A DNA stretch of 64,000 nucleotides from assembly GCA_944393215.1 (NCBI GenBank), contig CALXZL010000003.1:1-64000 (forward strand), given 5' to 3'. The stretch is from an uncultured Alphaproteobacteria bacterium. GTDB taxonomy: Bacteria; Pseudomonadota; Alphaproteobacteria; RF32; CAG-239. Of this stretch, positions 1 to 9,546 are shown piece by piece. The stretch's first letter is position 1; every line of letters begins with the position of its first letter. The position numbers were made by a program, and so were the translations under genes. Under the pieces are notes generated by a model. That model saw only the letters and a program-made list of their open reading frames with translations, was not told the origin of the DNA and did not search any database.

Positions 1-170
1 TTAATATTCTGTATATAGATACACTTATAGCAAGTGACAAATAATCTATATCCAGATCATGTGCAATTTTCAAGATACAAATAAAATATATCAACAACTT
101 TTAGGAAAGTTTTCTTATGCAACCCATTGAATTTAAAATAAAATCATTCAGAATCAATAAGATAAGGTAA

Positions 171-227
171 AAAATGTTATAAAAAGTGCTTGACTTTAGC
201 ATTTTTGAATGCTACCTAAGGCACCAT
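171..227 (+). promoter_or_regulatory. Promoter/operator of the left ankyrin cassette
   Basis: A box AAAATGTTAT (171-180) is followed by a good -35 hexamer TTGACT (190-195) and an imperfect dyad (209-227) where the -10 should lie. The same three elements, with the same 19-base step from -35 to dyad, occur in front of the other copy of the cassette (16618-16674, minus strand), so they are conserved between two diverged copies. The -10 itself is poor, which fits an activated or repressed promoter. Regulator unknown. Bases 1-170 hold no gene that I can see. Confidence 0.5.
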
Positions 228-243
228 CTTTTTAAAACAATTC

Positions 244-771
244 ATGGAAAAACAGATGGTTAATGAAGAAAATATACTGATGAAAGCACTTTATGATATG
301 GATTTTGAACGTATCAAATCTATCTTAAAGCAAGGTTTTGATGTTAATGAGCCCTATAACAAACACGGTTGGACGCCGTTTATGTGGGCATGCAAAGAGT
401 TTTATGAGCCCGATATTATCAAGGCTTTTATTCAAGCCGGCGGGGATGTTAAATCTCGCAATCGTAACGGAGAAACACCTTTTATGATTGCCGCAGTTAA
501 ACGCAGTTCTCCGCAAACTCTGGCAGTTTTGCTTGAAGCAGGGGCAGATATTAACGCTCGTGATAAATTTGGTAACACTTCTTTTATATATGTGGTTCGT
601 CATCCCCAAGCTTTAATGCGAATTCGGATTTTGGACTTTATGATTGATAACGGAGCTGATGCAGACATAAAGAATAATCGCGGCCTTTCGGTTTGGGATT
701 ATGCCGCCGAACAAGAAGGTATGACCGAATATCTTTGTATCAGATTGTTAGAGGAAAGCGAGCATGAATAA
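244..771 (+). CDS. Ankyrin-repeat protein, left cassette copy
   Basis: A 175-residue soluble protein made almost entirely of ankyrin repeats; the helix-turn-helix consensus shows in stretches such as HGWTPFMWACKEF, NGETPFMIAA, LLEAGADINARDKFGN and NGADADIKNNRG. Ankyrin repeats bind other proteins; no catalytic motif is present. It is a paralogue of the minus-strand gene ending at 16074. Its stop overlaps the next start by 8 bases, an overlap kept in the other copy, suggesting translational coupling. An in-frame ATG at 256, preceded by GGAA, could be the true start. Binding partner unknown. Confidence 0.85.
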   Translation: MEKQMVNEENILMKALYDMDFERIKSILKQGFDVNEPYNKHGWTPFMWACKEFYEPDIIKAFIQAGGDVKSRNRNGETPFMIAAVKRSSPQTLAVLLEAGADINARDKFGNTSFIYVVRHPQALMRIRILDFMIDNGADADIKNNRGLSVWDYAAEQEGMTEYLCIRLLEESEHE

Positions 772-1090
772 TATCGCCGCAATCGCCAAGCTTAATGATG
801 ATTTCAGAGCCAATCCATCTCTGGGCACTTTTGTTTTAACGCCCGGAATTAGAGCCAATAGTTTTGATGATATTGAAGTCATTTTGAACAAGGTTCGCCA
901 TTTTGATGATTTCAGTGAAGAAAACAATCCCTACGGCGAAAAAGATTTCGGAGCGTTTAGTTTCAAGGGTGAAAAGATTTTTTGGAAGATTGATTATTAT
1001 GACCGCAATTTTGAATTTGCTTCGCCGAATGCCGCAGACCCTAGTCAGACCAACCGTGTCTTAACCGTGATGTATGCTTATGAATACTAG
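764..1090 (+). CDS. DUF3768 family protein
   Basis: A 108-residue protein with the DUF3768 hallmarks: an N-terminal stretch LNDDFRANPSLGTFVLT, a central DDFSEENNPYGEKDFGAF, and the C-terminal IFWKIDYYDRNFEFASP and TNRVLTVMYA. The family is mostly seen on alphaproteobacterial plasmids and integrated elements and has no established function. It overlaps the ankyrin stop by 8 bases and is followed after 11 bases by the DUF1737 gene. The minus-strand copy at 15756-16081 is frameshifted, so this is the intact member of the pair. Confidence 0.85.
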   Translation: MNNIAAIAKLNDDFRANPSLGTFVLTPGIRANSFDDIEVILNKVRHFDDFSEENNPYGEKDFGAFSFKGEKIFWKIDYYDRNFEFASPNAADPSQTNRVLTVMYAYEY

Positions 1091-1101
1091 GGGTATTTTA
1101 G

Positions 1102-1257
1102 ATGAAATATGATGTTTTATGTTCGGAAAGCTTGGATAATCTGATTGAATATGTAAATGCGGCTCTTCAAAACGGTTGGCAATGCCAAGGCGGTGTGGGG
1201 ATTTTGACCCAAGGTTTAAGTTATAAAGTGTTTTATCAAGCCATCATTAAAAACTAG
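1102..1257 (+). CDS. DUF1737-like small protein
   Basis: A 51-residue protein; the pattern LDNLIEYVNAALQNGWQCQGG, then YKVFYQAIIK, fits the DUF1737 family (short alpha/beta proteins of unknown role). It lies between DUF3768 and the recombinase, and the other cassette has the same gene in the same place (15576-15746), which is the main reason to accept so short a reading frame. The assignment is by recognition of the pattern. Confidence 0.75.
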   Translation: MKYDVLCSESLDNLIEYVNAALQNGWQCQGGVGILTQGLSYKVFYQAIIKN

Positions 1258-1325
1258 GATTTCCTTTCAATATTATTATGTCTCCTTTCAAAATGAGTAT
1301 AAATAAGTTAAAAAGAGTAAAAACA

Positions 1326-1907
1326 ATGGTAAATGACGTTTTTGTAGATGATAAGAAAATTAAAGATATTTTGACCTATATCAGCGGAATGAAACATGCC
1401 GAACAAATCCGGATGATGTTTTTGTGCTCGCTGAACGGTATGCGTTCAATCAATTTTTGTTATCTTCAGGTTAAGGATGTTTATACAGAAACACTGAAAG
1501 TCAAAGACGCCATTTGCCTAGATTATGATAAGAACAAAGGCAAGAATAAATGTTCCTACTATTTGAACTCGCAGATTAAGAAGGAATTTGCCGAATATTT
1601 GAAGTATCTGCAACAAACACGAAGCAATTTGAACCAAGAGAGCTATTTATTTACATCGCAAAAGCAAAACAAACCCTACAATCGCGTGAGTATCAGCCGT
1701 TTGTTTAGTTCCGTTTATCGCAAATTCAGCATAAAAGGAGCAAGCCACCTCGGCCGACATTTGTTTGTATCAAAATTGGTAAATTCCGGCGTGAATATCT
1801 GTTTGGTGCAAAAGCTGGCTAATCATAAAAACATCTCAACCACGCAAAGATATTTTAATTATAACGAACATATGCTTGCCAACGCGGTTGAAAATGCAAG
1901 AGTGTGA
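1326..1907 (+). CDS. Small tyrosine recombinase (catalytic domain only)
   Basis: A 193-residue protein that is essentially one tyrosine recombinase catalytic domain. Visible active-site pieces are the first Arg in GMRSIN, the HxxR box in SHLGRH, the second His in LANHKNIS and the Tyr in TTQRYF. The usual N-terminal core-binding domain of phage integrases is missing; family members are normally 300 residues or more. An upstream start at 1278 would add 16 residues, but 1326 matches the start of the minus-strand copy (15002-15586), to which roughly four in five residues are identical by eye. It could cut and rejoin DNA at cassette ends; its site is unknown. A terminator follows. Confidence 0.85.
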   Translation: MVNDVFVDDKKIKDILTYISGMKHAEQIRMMFLCSLNGMRSINFCYLQVKDVYTETLKVKDAICLDYDKNKGKNKCSYYLNSQIKKEFAEYLKYLQQTRSNLNQESYLFTSQKQNKPYNRVSISRLFSSVYRKFSIKGASHLGRHLFVSKLVNSGVNICLVQKLANHKNISTTQRYFNYNEHMLANAVENARV

Positions 1908-1931
1908 TAGCAAATTAACTCCAAGTAAAAA

Positions 1932-1962
1932 AAGCCTTACATTTTTTGTAAGGCTTTTTCTT
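1932..1962 (+). terminator. Rho-independent terminator after the left cassette
   Basis: Arms AAGCCTTAC (1932-1940) and GTAAGGCTT (1948-1956) form a perfect 9-bp hairpin with a 7-base loop, followed by a T-rich tract. It ends the cassette transcript. Confidence 0.85.
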
Positions 1963-2064
1963 TTGAGTAAAATTAAAAAAATCAAGATTTCAAAAATTAA
2001 AACTAGGGGCGTTAGAGAAGAATAAGTTTTTTGAATGAATTGATACCAAGTCAAACAAAGGAAC

Positions 2065-2200
2065 AAAATGTTAAGAAAAGTTATTAAAACTAACAAAGTT
2101 TAACATTTTTACCATGCTACCCTAGAGTCTCAAATAAAATCCCTAACAATTCCAAGCTTTTCAAAGAAAATGTTAAAAAAGGTATGTTCTTTAACATTTT
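2065..2200 (+). promoter_or_regulatory. Cluster of AAAATGTTAA boxes upstream of the PHP-SMC operon
   Basis: The 356-base gap before the PHP-SMC operon holds the terminator described above and four exact AAAATGTTAA boxes: 2065-2074 (+), 2100-2109 (-), 2167-2176 (+) and 2191-2200 (-). Two longer blocks, AACAAAGTTTAACATTTT (2092-2109) and TTTCAAAGAAAATGTTAAA (2159-2177), recur exactly and inverted at 11319-11336 and 11251-11269, with the same 67-base step. A motif ATGCTACCCTAG at 2114, resembling the cassette operator dyad, lies between them. Operator array or recombination site; not decided. Confidence 0.55.
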
Positions 2201-2263
2201 GTTGTTGCATTAATCTTAGAAATAGATAATATTTCTTCAAAGCAATTATTTGTGGAGAATAAA

Positions 2264-4900
2264 ATGACAAATTGTCCTAAAGGTTCTGATTGGCGTAAAT
2301 GTGATTTACATATACATACACCGTTATCTAAAAACACAAATTATCGAAAGGAAGACGATAAAGAAACATGGCAAGCATTTGTTAAAGATTTAGAAGCAAA
2401 TTATGAAGACGGATCTATATTGGGAATATGTGATTATAACACATTTGATGGATACTTTAAACTAATTGAAGAATATGGTGATTTGCAAAAAAAATATAAA
2501 ATATTTCCAGTAATTGAGCTAAGAACAGACGATTACGTAGGGAAAGAACCATTGCAACAATTAAATTTACATATAATATTTTCTGATGCTTTAGATCGAA
2601 ATTATTTAGATGATTTTTTAAATGCGACTATAACTAAATCTAAAGTGAAACTTAAAGAAATAAAAGATATCAATATGGAGCCTATATCTATAGATAAAAT
2701 GGAAACATTTTTTCAAGACCATCAAAAGTATTATAAAAATAAATTTTTAATAATGTTAGGACGTAATGAGTTAGGAGATATGGATCCTAAAATTCAACCT
2801 AGCTATCTTAATCATGTATCCTTTTTATGCAGTGCATCTGAAACTTTGGAACAGACAATAACGAATCAACAAAAAGTAAAAGAATTCTACAAAGATAAAG
2901 TGAAATATTTGCATTGCAGTGATGCTCATAATTATAGTAGTCATACGGTAGAAAAAACAAGGAAGATTGGTCATTGCTATACATGGATAAAAGGAAAACC
3001 AATCTTTGAAACACTTAGACAAGCATATTATTCTTATGATACAAGGGTAAAATTTTCAGTATATAAACCGATGCAAGCTGTAAATGTTTTAGATTATGTA
3101 ACAATAAATCTACCAGATGATGCAAGGATTGGAGAAAATGAATGCTGTTATAGTGGGACTAAATATGAATTGCAATTAAATCCAGCATTGAATTGTTTTA
3201 TTGGAGGTAGAGGTACTGGGAAAAGTTTGTTGTTGCAACTACTATGTAAAGATAATCAAAATTTATTGCCTAGCGAAAACATAGTTTCAAAAATTTCACC
3301 TAAAGATTGGTCAAAGTATATAGACATAGCTGGGATAAAATTTGAATATTTTAGTCAAGGATCTATAGAAAATTTTTACAAAGATAAGAAAAATTTTGCA
3401 AAATCAATATCAGACAGGTTATATCAATTTTGGCGTACAGAAGAATATCCTTGTGATGAGGCAGATACTGCTCATATAAAATTTTTGGATAAGATAGAGA
3501 ATTGCAAAAATGTATTGAGCAAAGATTTAGATAGCATAAGAGAAGAAATCAAGCTTATACAGTTGAAAATTACTAATGACAATGAAATTGCAATAAAACG
3601 TCAAGAAGTTATTTCTTTAGAAAAAATTGTAAAAGCTTTTAATGATGAAATATATAAAAAATTATCCAAAAATCTCGCAGAGAAAACAAATAGAACCCAA
3701 TTCATACAACAAAGTAAAGAAAAATTAGATAAAATAACAAATGATATTTCAAACATTATAAATGAAAATACAGAAATCATTGTCCAGAATGAAGAAGAAA
3801 GTAAGTTGGGTTATGTTTTAGAATATAATCGCATTATATCTGGCTTAAGAGAATTAAATAGTCTTTCGGCAAATAATATGCAATCAAGTGAAAAAATAGC
3901 ACAAGAAGCCTATAAGGAAGAACAAAAAATTAAGCGGGAATTAGAAGAGTATTTTCGTGAAAAGGGGTTGTCAAAAGCAAATATTGCAGATTCTTCAAAT
4001 GCACAGATAAAATTAAATGGCATAAGCAAAGAAATAGAGAGACTTGAAGAAAACAATAAAAAGATAGAGCAATGCTTCACAACGTTAAAATCAAAAGCAT
4101 TAACTTCATCTACTAATTATAAAAATTTGATGAGTGATATTTTACAAAAAACAGAACAAATTTTAAAAAACAAAGAAAATTCGGAAGTATCTAGTTTATC
4201 TTTTGAATTTCATATCAATTCAACAGATCAATTTTCTAATATTATAGAGTTTTTTAAAAAGAATGCCGGAGTATATGAAAACGATTTTAAATCTTTAATT
4301 AATCATATTCCAGAAGATAAGAAAACAGAGCTGCTTTGGTCTGATTTCTTAGAAAAAATATGTAAAGATTATGCTCCTTCTTTACAATCCAGTAAAAAAA
4401 TCTTAAATTTTTTTGAACAGAATCCTAGAAATAAAAAGTTGTACGATTTACATTATCTATTACATATATGTGATTATATTACATATGAAACTTTTAATGT
4501 TTTATATAAAGGAAAGAATTTAGAAGATTTATCTTTTGGACAAAGAGCAACATCTATAGTTTTAACATTATTGTTGTTTGGTAATGATCCTCTTATAATA
4601 GATGAACCTGAGACACACTTAGACCAGAGATTTATAGCTAAAGAACTCGTTGATATCATAAAAAAAGTAAAGATGGACAAACAAATTATTTTTGCTACAC
4701 ATAATGCTAATATTGTGATTAATAGTGATGCTGAACAAATTTTTATATTAAAATCTTTAGAAAATAGCAATAAAACAGAGATTCATTCAATGAGTATAGA
4801 GGATGTATATGATAACAATAAAAAAGAAGAGCTGATGTTGTTAGAAGGTTCTGCGGAGGCTTTTAGGCTTCGCGAAAAGAAGTATATCTTAGAAAATTAA
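2264..4900 (+). CDS. PHP-domain SMC-like ATPase (TrlF-like)
   Basis: An 878-residue protein joining an N-terminal PHP phosphoesterase-type domain (metal-binding motif CDLHIHTPLS near residue 15, further His in LHCSDAHNYS) to an SMC/ABC-class ATPase. Walker A GGRGTGKS is near residue 315, a long coiled coil spans about 400-640, the signature LSFGQRAT is near 756, Walker B PLIIDEPETHLD near 775 and the H-loop ATHNAN near 811. This layout matches the TrlF-like PHP-ATPases found in defence islands. The ATG at 2264 is preceded by GGAG at six bases; a GTG at 2252 is less likely. First gene of a three-gene operon. Phage defence is inferred, not shown. Confidence 0.85.
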   Translation: MTNCPKGSDWRKCDLHIHTPLSKNTNYRKEDDKETWQAFVKDLEANYEDGSILGICDYNTFDGYFKLIEEYGDLQKKYKIFPVIELRTDDYVGKEPLQQLNLHIIFSDALDRNYLDDFLNATITKSKVKLKEIKDINMEPISIDKMETFFQDHQKYYKNKFLIMLGRNELGDMDPKIQPSYLNHVSFLCSASETLEQTITNQQKVKEFYKDKVKYLHCSDAHNYSSHTVEKTRKIGHCYTWIKGKPIFETLRQAYYSYDTRVKFSVYKPMQAVNVLDYVTINLPDDARIGENECCYSGTKYELQLNPALNCFIGGRGTGKSLLLQLLCKDNQNLLPSENIVSKISPKDWSKYIDIAGIKFEYFSQGSIENFYKDKKNFAKSISDRLYQFWRTEEYPCDEADTAHIKFLDKIENCKNVLSKDLDSIREEIKLIQLKITNDNEIAIKRQEVISLEKIVKAFNDEIYKKLSKNLAEKTNRTQFIQQSKEKLDKITNDISNIINENTEIIVQNEEESKLGYVLEYNRIISGLRELNSLSANNMQSSEKIAQEAYKEEQKIKRELEEYFREKGLSKANIADSSNAQIKLNGISKEIERLEENNKKIEQCFTTLKSKALTSSTNYKNLMSDILQKTEQILKNKENSEVSSLSFEFHINSTDQFSNIIEFFKKNAGVYENDFKSLINHIPEDKKTELLWSDFLEKICKDYAPSLQSSKKILNFFEQNPRNKKLYDLHYLLHICDYITYETFNVLYKGKNLEDLSFGQRATSIVLTLLLFGNDPLIIDEPETHLDQRFIAKELVDIIKKVKMDKQIIFATHNANIVINSDAEQIFILKSLENSNKTEIHSMSIEDVYDNNKKEELMLLEGSAEAFRLREKKYILEN

Positions 4901-4917
4901 TATAAGGAATAAAATTT

Positions 4918-6210
4918 ATGCCTGAGATAAAATGTCCGAAGTGTGGAGAAGTTTTTACGGTTGATGAGTCCGGTTATGCAGCGATTATCGGCCAAGTTCG
5001 TAATGCTGAATTTCATAAAGAATTGCATGAACGTGAAGCTCAGCTTGCAAAAGAGAAGGAGAGCGAGCTTTCTCTTATCAAAACTCAGGCTAAAATGGAG
5101 CAAGAGCAATCTACGGCTGCCCTCAAACAAGAAATTGAGCGTTTGAAAGCAGAAATTACAACTGTTGCCAAAGACAAAGATATTGAAAAAGAACGCTCCT
5201 TGAATAGTCTCAAGCAAGAAATCGAACGTCTAAAGGCTCAAATTCAATCCAATGAACAAGCCAAAACTTTAGCCGTTGCTTCGGCTGTAAGTGAGAAAAA
5301 AGACGAATTGGTTGAAAAAGACAAGAAGATTATGCAACTTGAAAGCCAACTTAAAGAAGCTGAAAAAGATAAGCAACTTCAGGAACAATCCCTAAAAGAC
5401 AATTTTGCGGTTCAACTCAAGGCCAAAGACACGGAAATCGCTTTTTATAAGGATTTGAAAACCCGTCAATCAACCAAAATGGTTGGGGAAACTTTGGAAC
5501 AACATTGTGAGATTGAGTTTAATCGCTTGCGAGCCACGGCTTTTCAAAATGCTTATTTTGAAAAAGATAATGATGCCAAAACCGGAAGTAAGGGCGATTA
5601 TATCTTCAGAGAAAGCACGCCCGAGGGTATTGAATTTATATCCATTATGTTTGAGATGAAAAATGAGATGGATACCACGGCAACAAAACATAAAAATGAG
5701 GATTTCTTTAAGGAGTTGGATAAAGACCGCAATGAGAAGAATTGCGAATATGCAGTTTTGGTGTCTTTGCTTGAATCTGATAATGAACTCTATAATACCG
5801 GAATTGTTGATGTTTCGCATCGTTATCCCAAAATGTATGTTATTCGTCCGCAGTTTTTTATCTCGATGATTACATTGCTTAGAAATGCGGCTTTGAATTC
5901 GGTTCAATATCGTAAACAATTGGCGGAATATAAGAACCAAAATATAGATATTTCTAATTTTGAAGCTGAAATGAACGATTTTAAGGAGAAATTCGGACGC
6001 AATTATCAGTTGGCAAGTGATAAGTTCCGCAAAGCGATTGAAGAGATTGATAAGACTATCGACCATTTGCAAAAGACAAAAGATGCCTTGCTTTCTTCTG
6101 AAAATAACTTGCGTTTGGCGAATAACAAAGCTCAAGATTTGACGGTTAAGCGTTTAACCCGTAACAACCCGACCATGGCTCAAAAATTTGCCGAATTGGA
6201 GCAGAAGTAA
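4918..6210 (+). CDS. DUF2130 protein: zinc ribbon, coiled coil, nuclease-like fold
   Basis: A 430-residue protein. It begins with a Cys-x2-Cys zinc-knuckle ([10 protein letters not shown]), continues with a long Glu/Lys-rich coiled coil (about residues 35-185), and has the conserved DUF2130 block with KGDYIFRE and [12 protein letters not shown], which looks like the restriction-endonuclease-type fold (acidic residue, then E-x-K). DUF2130 proteins have no settled function. It starts 17 bases after the PHP-SMC gene with AAGGA as ribosome site, so the two are co-transcribed. The coiled coils in both proteins make a physical complex plausible, but this is inference. Confidence 0.8.
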   Translation: MPEIKCPKCGEVFTVDESGYAAIIGQVRNAEFHKELHEREAQLAKEKESELSLIKTQAKMEQEQSTAALKQEIERLKAEITTVAKDKDIEKERSLNSLKQEIERLKAQIQSNEQAKTLAVASAVSEKKDELVEKDKKIMQLESQLKEAEKDKQLQEQSLKDNFAVQLKAKDTEIAFYKDLKTRQSTKMVGETLEQHCEIEFNRLRATAFQNAYFEKDNDAKTGSKGDYIFRESTPEGIEFISIMFEMKNEMDTTATKHKNEDFFKELDKDRNEKNCEYAVLVSLLESDNELYNTGIVDVSHRYPKMYVIRPQFFISMITLLRNAALNSVQYRKQLAEYKNQNIDISNFEAEMNDFKEKFGRNYQLASDKFRKAIEEIDKTIDHLQKTKDALLSSENNLRLANNKAQDLTVKRLTRNNPTMAQKFAELEQK

Positions 6211-6223
6211 GGGAAATAAAATT

Positions 6224-7459
6224 ATGGACATCTTAAATCAAAAACTTGAAATTTTGCACTTTATCAATAATGCCAGATGGAGTGAGGAAAATAATTATTA
6301 TATGCCGGAGTACCACCCCTTATTGGATACTCTAAAAGAGAAAAAAGATGAAGCAAAATTGCTCACTCATTGGTTGTGTTATATCAGTGATAGACAAACC
6401 CTGTTTCGCCGTATTTTTAAAGAAGGGGCAAAAACTTATTCTTATATTGTTTATCGGTTTTATACTGAAGAAAATGAGAGTGTTATTGATATCTTAAATG
6501 CTTGTTTTGATGCAAAGGCCAAAAAATTTAAATGCCAAGACGGGAGCAAAGAAGTTTCTTTTGCATCTCGTTTTATGCCTGCGGATATTGTTTGTATATA
6601 TAAAACATTGCAAAATCTTAATAGTAATTATAACAGGAGTTTTGGTAAATTTTTGGAAGAGTCTTGTAAGACTTCACAAATTGAAGAAATTCAATTAAGC
6701 CCTGTTCAAAATTTGGCGGTAAATTTGTATGTGTTAACGTATGAAAACATTGGTCAACCGACTTATGAAGATATAATTACGCATGATGATTTAGATGAAG
6801 ATAGAATTAAAAAATTTTCAAATGTAGATTTTAAGGGATTAAACTTAAATAAAAAACAAAAAGAACAAATAAAATTAAAAAAGAACTTTACCAAACAAGT
6901 TACGTCCGCTCTTGAAACTAATATGATGCTTAGGTTCGATTGGAATAATGTAAAGTTTATACAAAAAAGATTGTGGTGCGTTATTCGAGATTTTTTACGC
7001 TATAAGCATTTTAATGATATGTTTGTCAAATATGTAGGAAGTACATTTTCAATAGAAAGTAATCAATCTTTATTAAAAGATTTGGAGCTTCCGGGAGATG
7101 TTTGGAATCAAAATGATAAGTTCAAAAACTGTTTTTGGGGAAAAGATAAATTACCGGACAAAGGTCCGTTACCAAAGAACATAAGAGAATTTTATCAAAA
7201 GCAGTCTCAGGATAATAATACTTTGCAATTTATTCCCGAGGATTACGATGTAACTTTTGAATTTGTGCCGAGAATGTGTGCAAAAGAGGAGTGTGTCGTT
7301 TGTCCTTTTAATACGCAAGGTGACAGTAAAGTTTTAGAATTGTGTCATCAAAAAGCAGGAAGCTTATGTCCTGTTATTAAGTTTTGCAGTGGCAGTAATT
7401 TTAAATGTATTGGGACATCTAAGTGTCCAATACAAAAACATCATAAAGAAGATGAATAA
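6224..7459 (+). CDS. Unknown protein with Cys-rich C-terminus
   Basis: A 411-residue protein that I do not recognise. The N-terminal 330 residues are helical and charged with no motif I can name. The last 60 or so carry ten cysteines in paired spacing (CAKEECVVCPF, ELCHQKAGSLCPV, KFCSGSNFKC, TSKCPI), which suggests a bound zinc ion or Fe-S cluster. It starts 13 bases after the DUF2130 stop and is the third gene of that operon; upstream in-frame starts inside DUF2130 are less likely. Its last 19 bases overlap the convergent gene at 7441-7656. Role unknown. Confidence 0.7.
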   Translation: MDILNQKLEILHFINNARWSEENNYYMPEYHPLLDTLKEKKDEAKLLTHWLCYISDRQTLFRRIFKEGAKTYSYIVYRFYTEENESVIDILNACFDAKAKKFKCQDGSKEVSFASRFMPADIVCIYKTLQNLNSNYNRSFGKFLEESCKTSQIEEIQLSPVQNLAVNLYVLTYENIGQPTYEDIITHDDLDEDRIKKFSNVDFKGLNLNKKQKEQIKLKKNFTKQVTSALETNMMLRFDWNNVKFIQKRLWCVIRDFLRYKHFNDMFVKYVGSTFSIESNQSLLKDLELPGDVWNQNDKFKNCFWGKDKLPDKGPLPKNIREFYQKQSQDNNTLQFIPEDYDVTFEFVPRMCAKEECVVCPFNTQGDSKVLELCHQKAGSLCPVIKFCSGSNFKCIGTSKCPIQKHHKEDE

Positions 7460-7656
7460 GTGTTCTTGTGAAATTCTGTGTTTATCTTTTTTAGAGTTTC
7501 TTCTGATTCTTCATAACATCGGTCTTCAATTATGTCGTTTTTGCTGTTAATGATACCTAAAGCCCATAAGATTTGAATAAAACGCATATCGTGATTTTCA
7601 TCTATTGATTTTGCTATAATATCTAAAATCTTTTTGTTTGCAGAATATCTATCCAT
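7441..7656 (-). CDS. Small conserved protein of unknown function
   Basis: A 71-residue soluble protein starting MDRYSANKKILD, with a core MRFIQILWALGII and an end DRCYEESEETLKKI. That pattern resembles a widespread family of small orphan proteins (an Asp/Met-Arg-Phe core and a Tyr-Glu-Glu-Ser tail), but I cannot give a family name. The start at 7656 has GAAAGGAT as ribosome site. It lies 13 bases downstream of the large integrase and may share its transcript. Confidence 0.6.
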   Translation of the reverse strand: MDRYSANKKILDIIAKSIDENHDMRFIQILWALGIINSKNDIIEDRCYEESEETLKKINTEFHKNTYSSSL

Positions 7657-7669
7657 GTTTATATCCTTT

Positions 7670-9490
7670 CTACGCCTTGTCCCCATAAAGACGCATTCGT
7701 AATCTTTGGCGGGGAGAGGGGACGCGGGCTTTGATTTTCTTTAAGTTTTCATCCAAATACGGATATTGCAATTTGCAGATTTCGTTATAAAGGATTTCAA
7801 TCGGGAAATTGCTGCCATATACTCTTTCACCGGTATCAATGCCTTCCCATCCGCAAATAGCGTTTTGATATTCTCTGCCGACATTGGCATCGCGGAGTTC
7901 CGGTTTTACCGTATGGCGAAAGCTGTGAAAGACTTTTCTCTTGCCGCTGATACCTATGCTTTCTAAATATCTGCCAAACCATTTGGACATTTTATCGGCA
8001 TAGTGATTATATTGAGCGTAAGTCAGCTGATAAAATACGCGTTGTTTGCGTTTGGATTTCACCGAAAGCAAATAATCTAAAAAGCCCATTTCAATAATTT
8101 TGGGATGAATCGGCACAATTCTTTTAGAAACCTTATTTTTCAAATGTTGGTCTGGACGTTCATCTGTAAAAATCATATAATAAATATTGTTTTCTTTTTT
8201 GATGTCATCGCAATAAAGTTGGCATAATTCATTCAGACGAGCACCGCTGTATAAGGCCATTAGCGGAATATAGTAGCGATAGGCAAAGTTTTCATCTTCC
8301 GGATAAGGATAATATTCAGGATTAAATATCTTCAATAACTCGGCTCTAGTAAAGCGGTCATAGCTTTGGCGGCTATCTTTGACCGGAATTTCTATTTGAA
8401 CGTTTAAGGCCGCACTGACATAACCTTTTCTCTGAGCGTAGGTTAAAAATTCTTTGAATACGCGTAAGTAGCGTTTGACCGTGGTGGTGGACATGGTTTT
8501 CTCACCAATCTCGGGCAAAAGCATATCGGTTAGCTTTTTGTGTTTGGAAGCACTCATCTTCTTCCAACCGCGTGGCACATAATAGATTTTGGTTGAAATC
8601 GTATCACAGTCTTTAGCGGTTAAATTTTCAACATATTTCTTATTGACCAAACTGAACACCACATCCAAACAGGTTTCATCTTGATATAAAGTGTTATCGC
8701 CGGTTCCTTTGACATTTTTCTTATATTCTCTGAATTTTTCAAACAGAGTCTTCCAATGTGTTTTAATTTGCGGCGAACGAACGGTATTGGCGGTTCTTTC
8801 TTCTTCTATATAACTTAAGCAACGCTCAATGACTGCCGGAATGTAGAAATTGCGGTTGTCGGTTTGAATGGCATTGGCTCTGTTCAGAGCATAATCATCG
8901 GCCAGAGCCAAATGATTTTCCAATTTATCCAGCCATTCCGGTCTTTGATTGGGTTCAGGTTCAACTGCATTCTTTTTGACAGTACGTTTTAAGAAATCAA
9001 ATACCGAAGGGGGAATACGTTTGTTTTGTTTGAGCGAAGTGATATATTTCTTTACGAAGCTGACAACTTGCTCATCCTTAAAATCTTCATAAGAACCATA
9101 ACTATCGGAATGTTCATAATCCGAGCGACTGAGCATGGTGATATCAAGCTCATGAACCGAAAGCTGATTATTTTTAATTTGAAAATAAGAATCGTCTAAC
9201 TTGTTTTGAGTCTCTTTAATGCGGCTGGCAACGATATTTTCAATATCGTCATCGGAAAGAATGAGTTTGTTGTTTTTAATTTCCATCAGCAGCCGTTCCA
9301 AATCATTGATTAACGTATCAAACTTAAAAGTTTCTCGCTTCAATAGCAGGATGGCTATATTGTAATCATTAGTGTTTAAAGAATACCTAACGTGCGTTTT
9401 TTTGAAGAAAGGTTGGAGTGATTTTGGTATCCAATAGCGGAAATAATAGGTGTGATTCCTGCGTTCTAAGTGATTTTGTTTTAAGGCCAT
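7670..9490 (-). CDS. Phage-type tyrosine integrase (long, DUF6538-like)
   Basis: A 606-residue site-specific recombinase. The N-terminus (HTYYFRYWIPKSLQ) resembles the DUF6538 integrase head; a SAM-like core-binding domain spans about residues 200-370. The catalytic domain shows the first Arg in YSGARLNELCQL (about 415), a Lys in SKRIVPIH, the box HSFRH (about 521), Trp in CGWEG where many have a second His, and the nucleophile Tyr in RVYGSN. Start 9490 has GGTGAG upstream; a TTG at 9505 is possible. It is probably the integrase of the element carrying this block. Its attachment site could not be found. Confidence 0.85.
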   Translation of the reverse strand: MALKQNHLERRNHTYYFRYWIPKSLQPFFKKTHVRYSLNTNDYNIAILLLKRETFKFDTLINDLERLLMEIKNNKLILSDDDIENIVASRIKETQNKLDDSYFQIKNNQLSVHELDITMLSRSDYEHSDSYGSYEDFKDEQVVSFVKKYITSLKQNKRIPPSVFDFLKRTVKKNAVEPEPNQRPEWLDKLENHLALADDYALNRANAIQTDNRNFYIPAVIERCLSYIEEERTANTVRSPQIKTHWKTLFEKFREYKKNVKGTGDNTLYQDETCLDVVFSLVNKKYVENLTAKDCDTISTKIYYVPRGWKKMSASKHKKLTDMLLPEIGEKTMSTTTVKRYLRVFKEFLTYAQRKGYVSAALNVQIEIPVKDSRQSYDRFTRAELLKIFNPEYYPYPEDENFAYRYYIPLMALYSGARLNELCQLYCDDIKKENNIYYMIFTDERPDQHLKNKVSKRIVPIHPKIIEMGFLDYLLSVKSKRKQRVFYQLTYAQYNHYADKMSKWFGRYLESIGISGKRKVFHSFRHTVKPELRDANVGREYQNAICGWEGIDTGERVYGSNFPIEILYNEICKLQYPYLDENLKKIKARVPSPRQRLRMRLYGDKA

Positions 9491-9546
9491 GACTGTCTCA
9501 CCCAACTGTCTCAGATGTTACAAAAGGGCATTTCCCGACATTTGAA

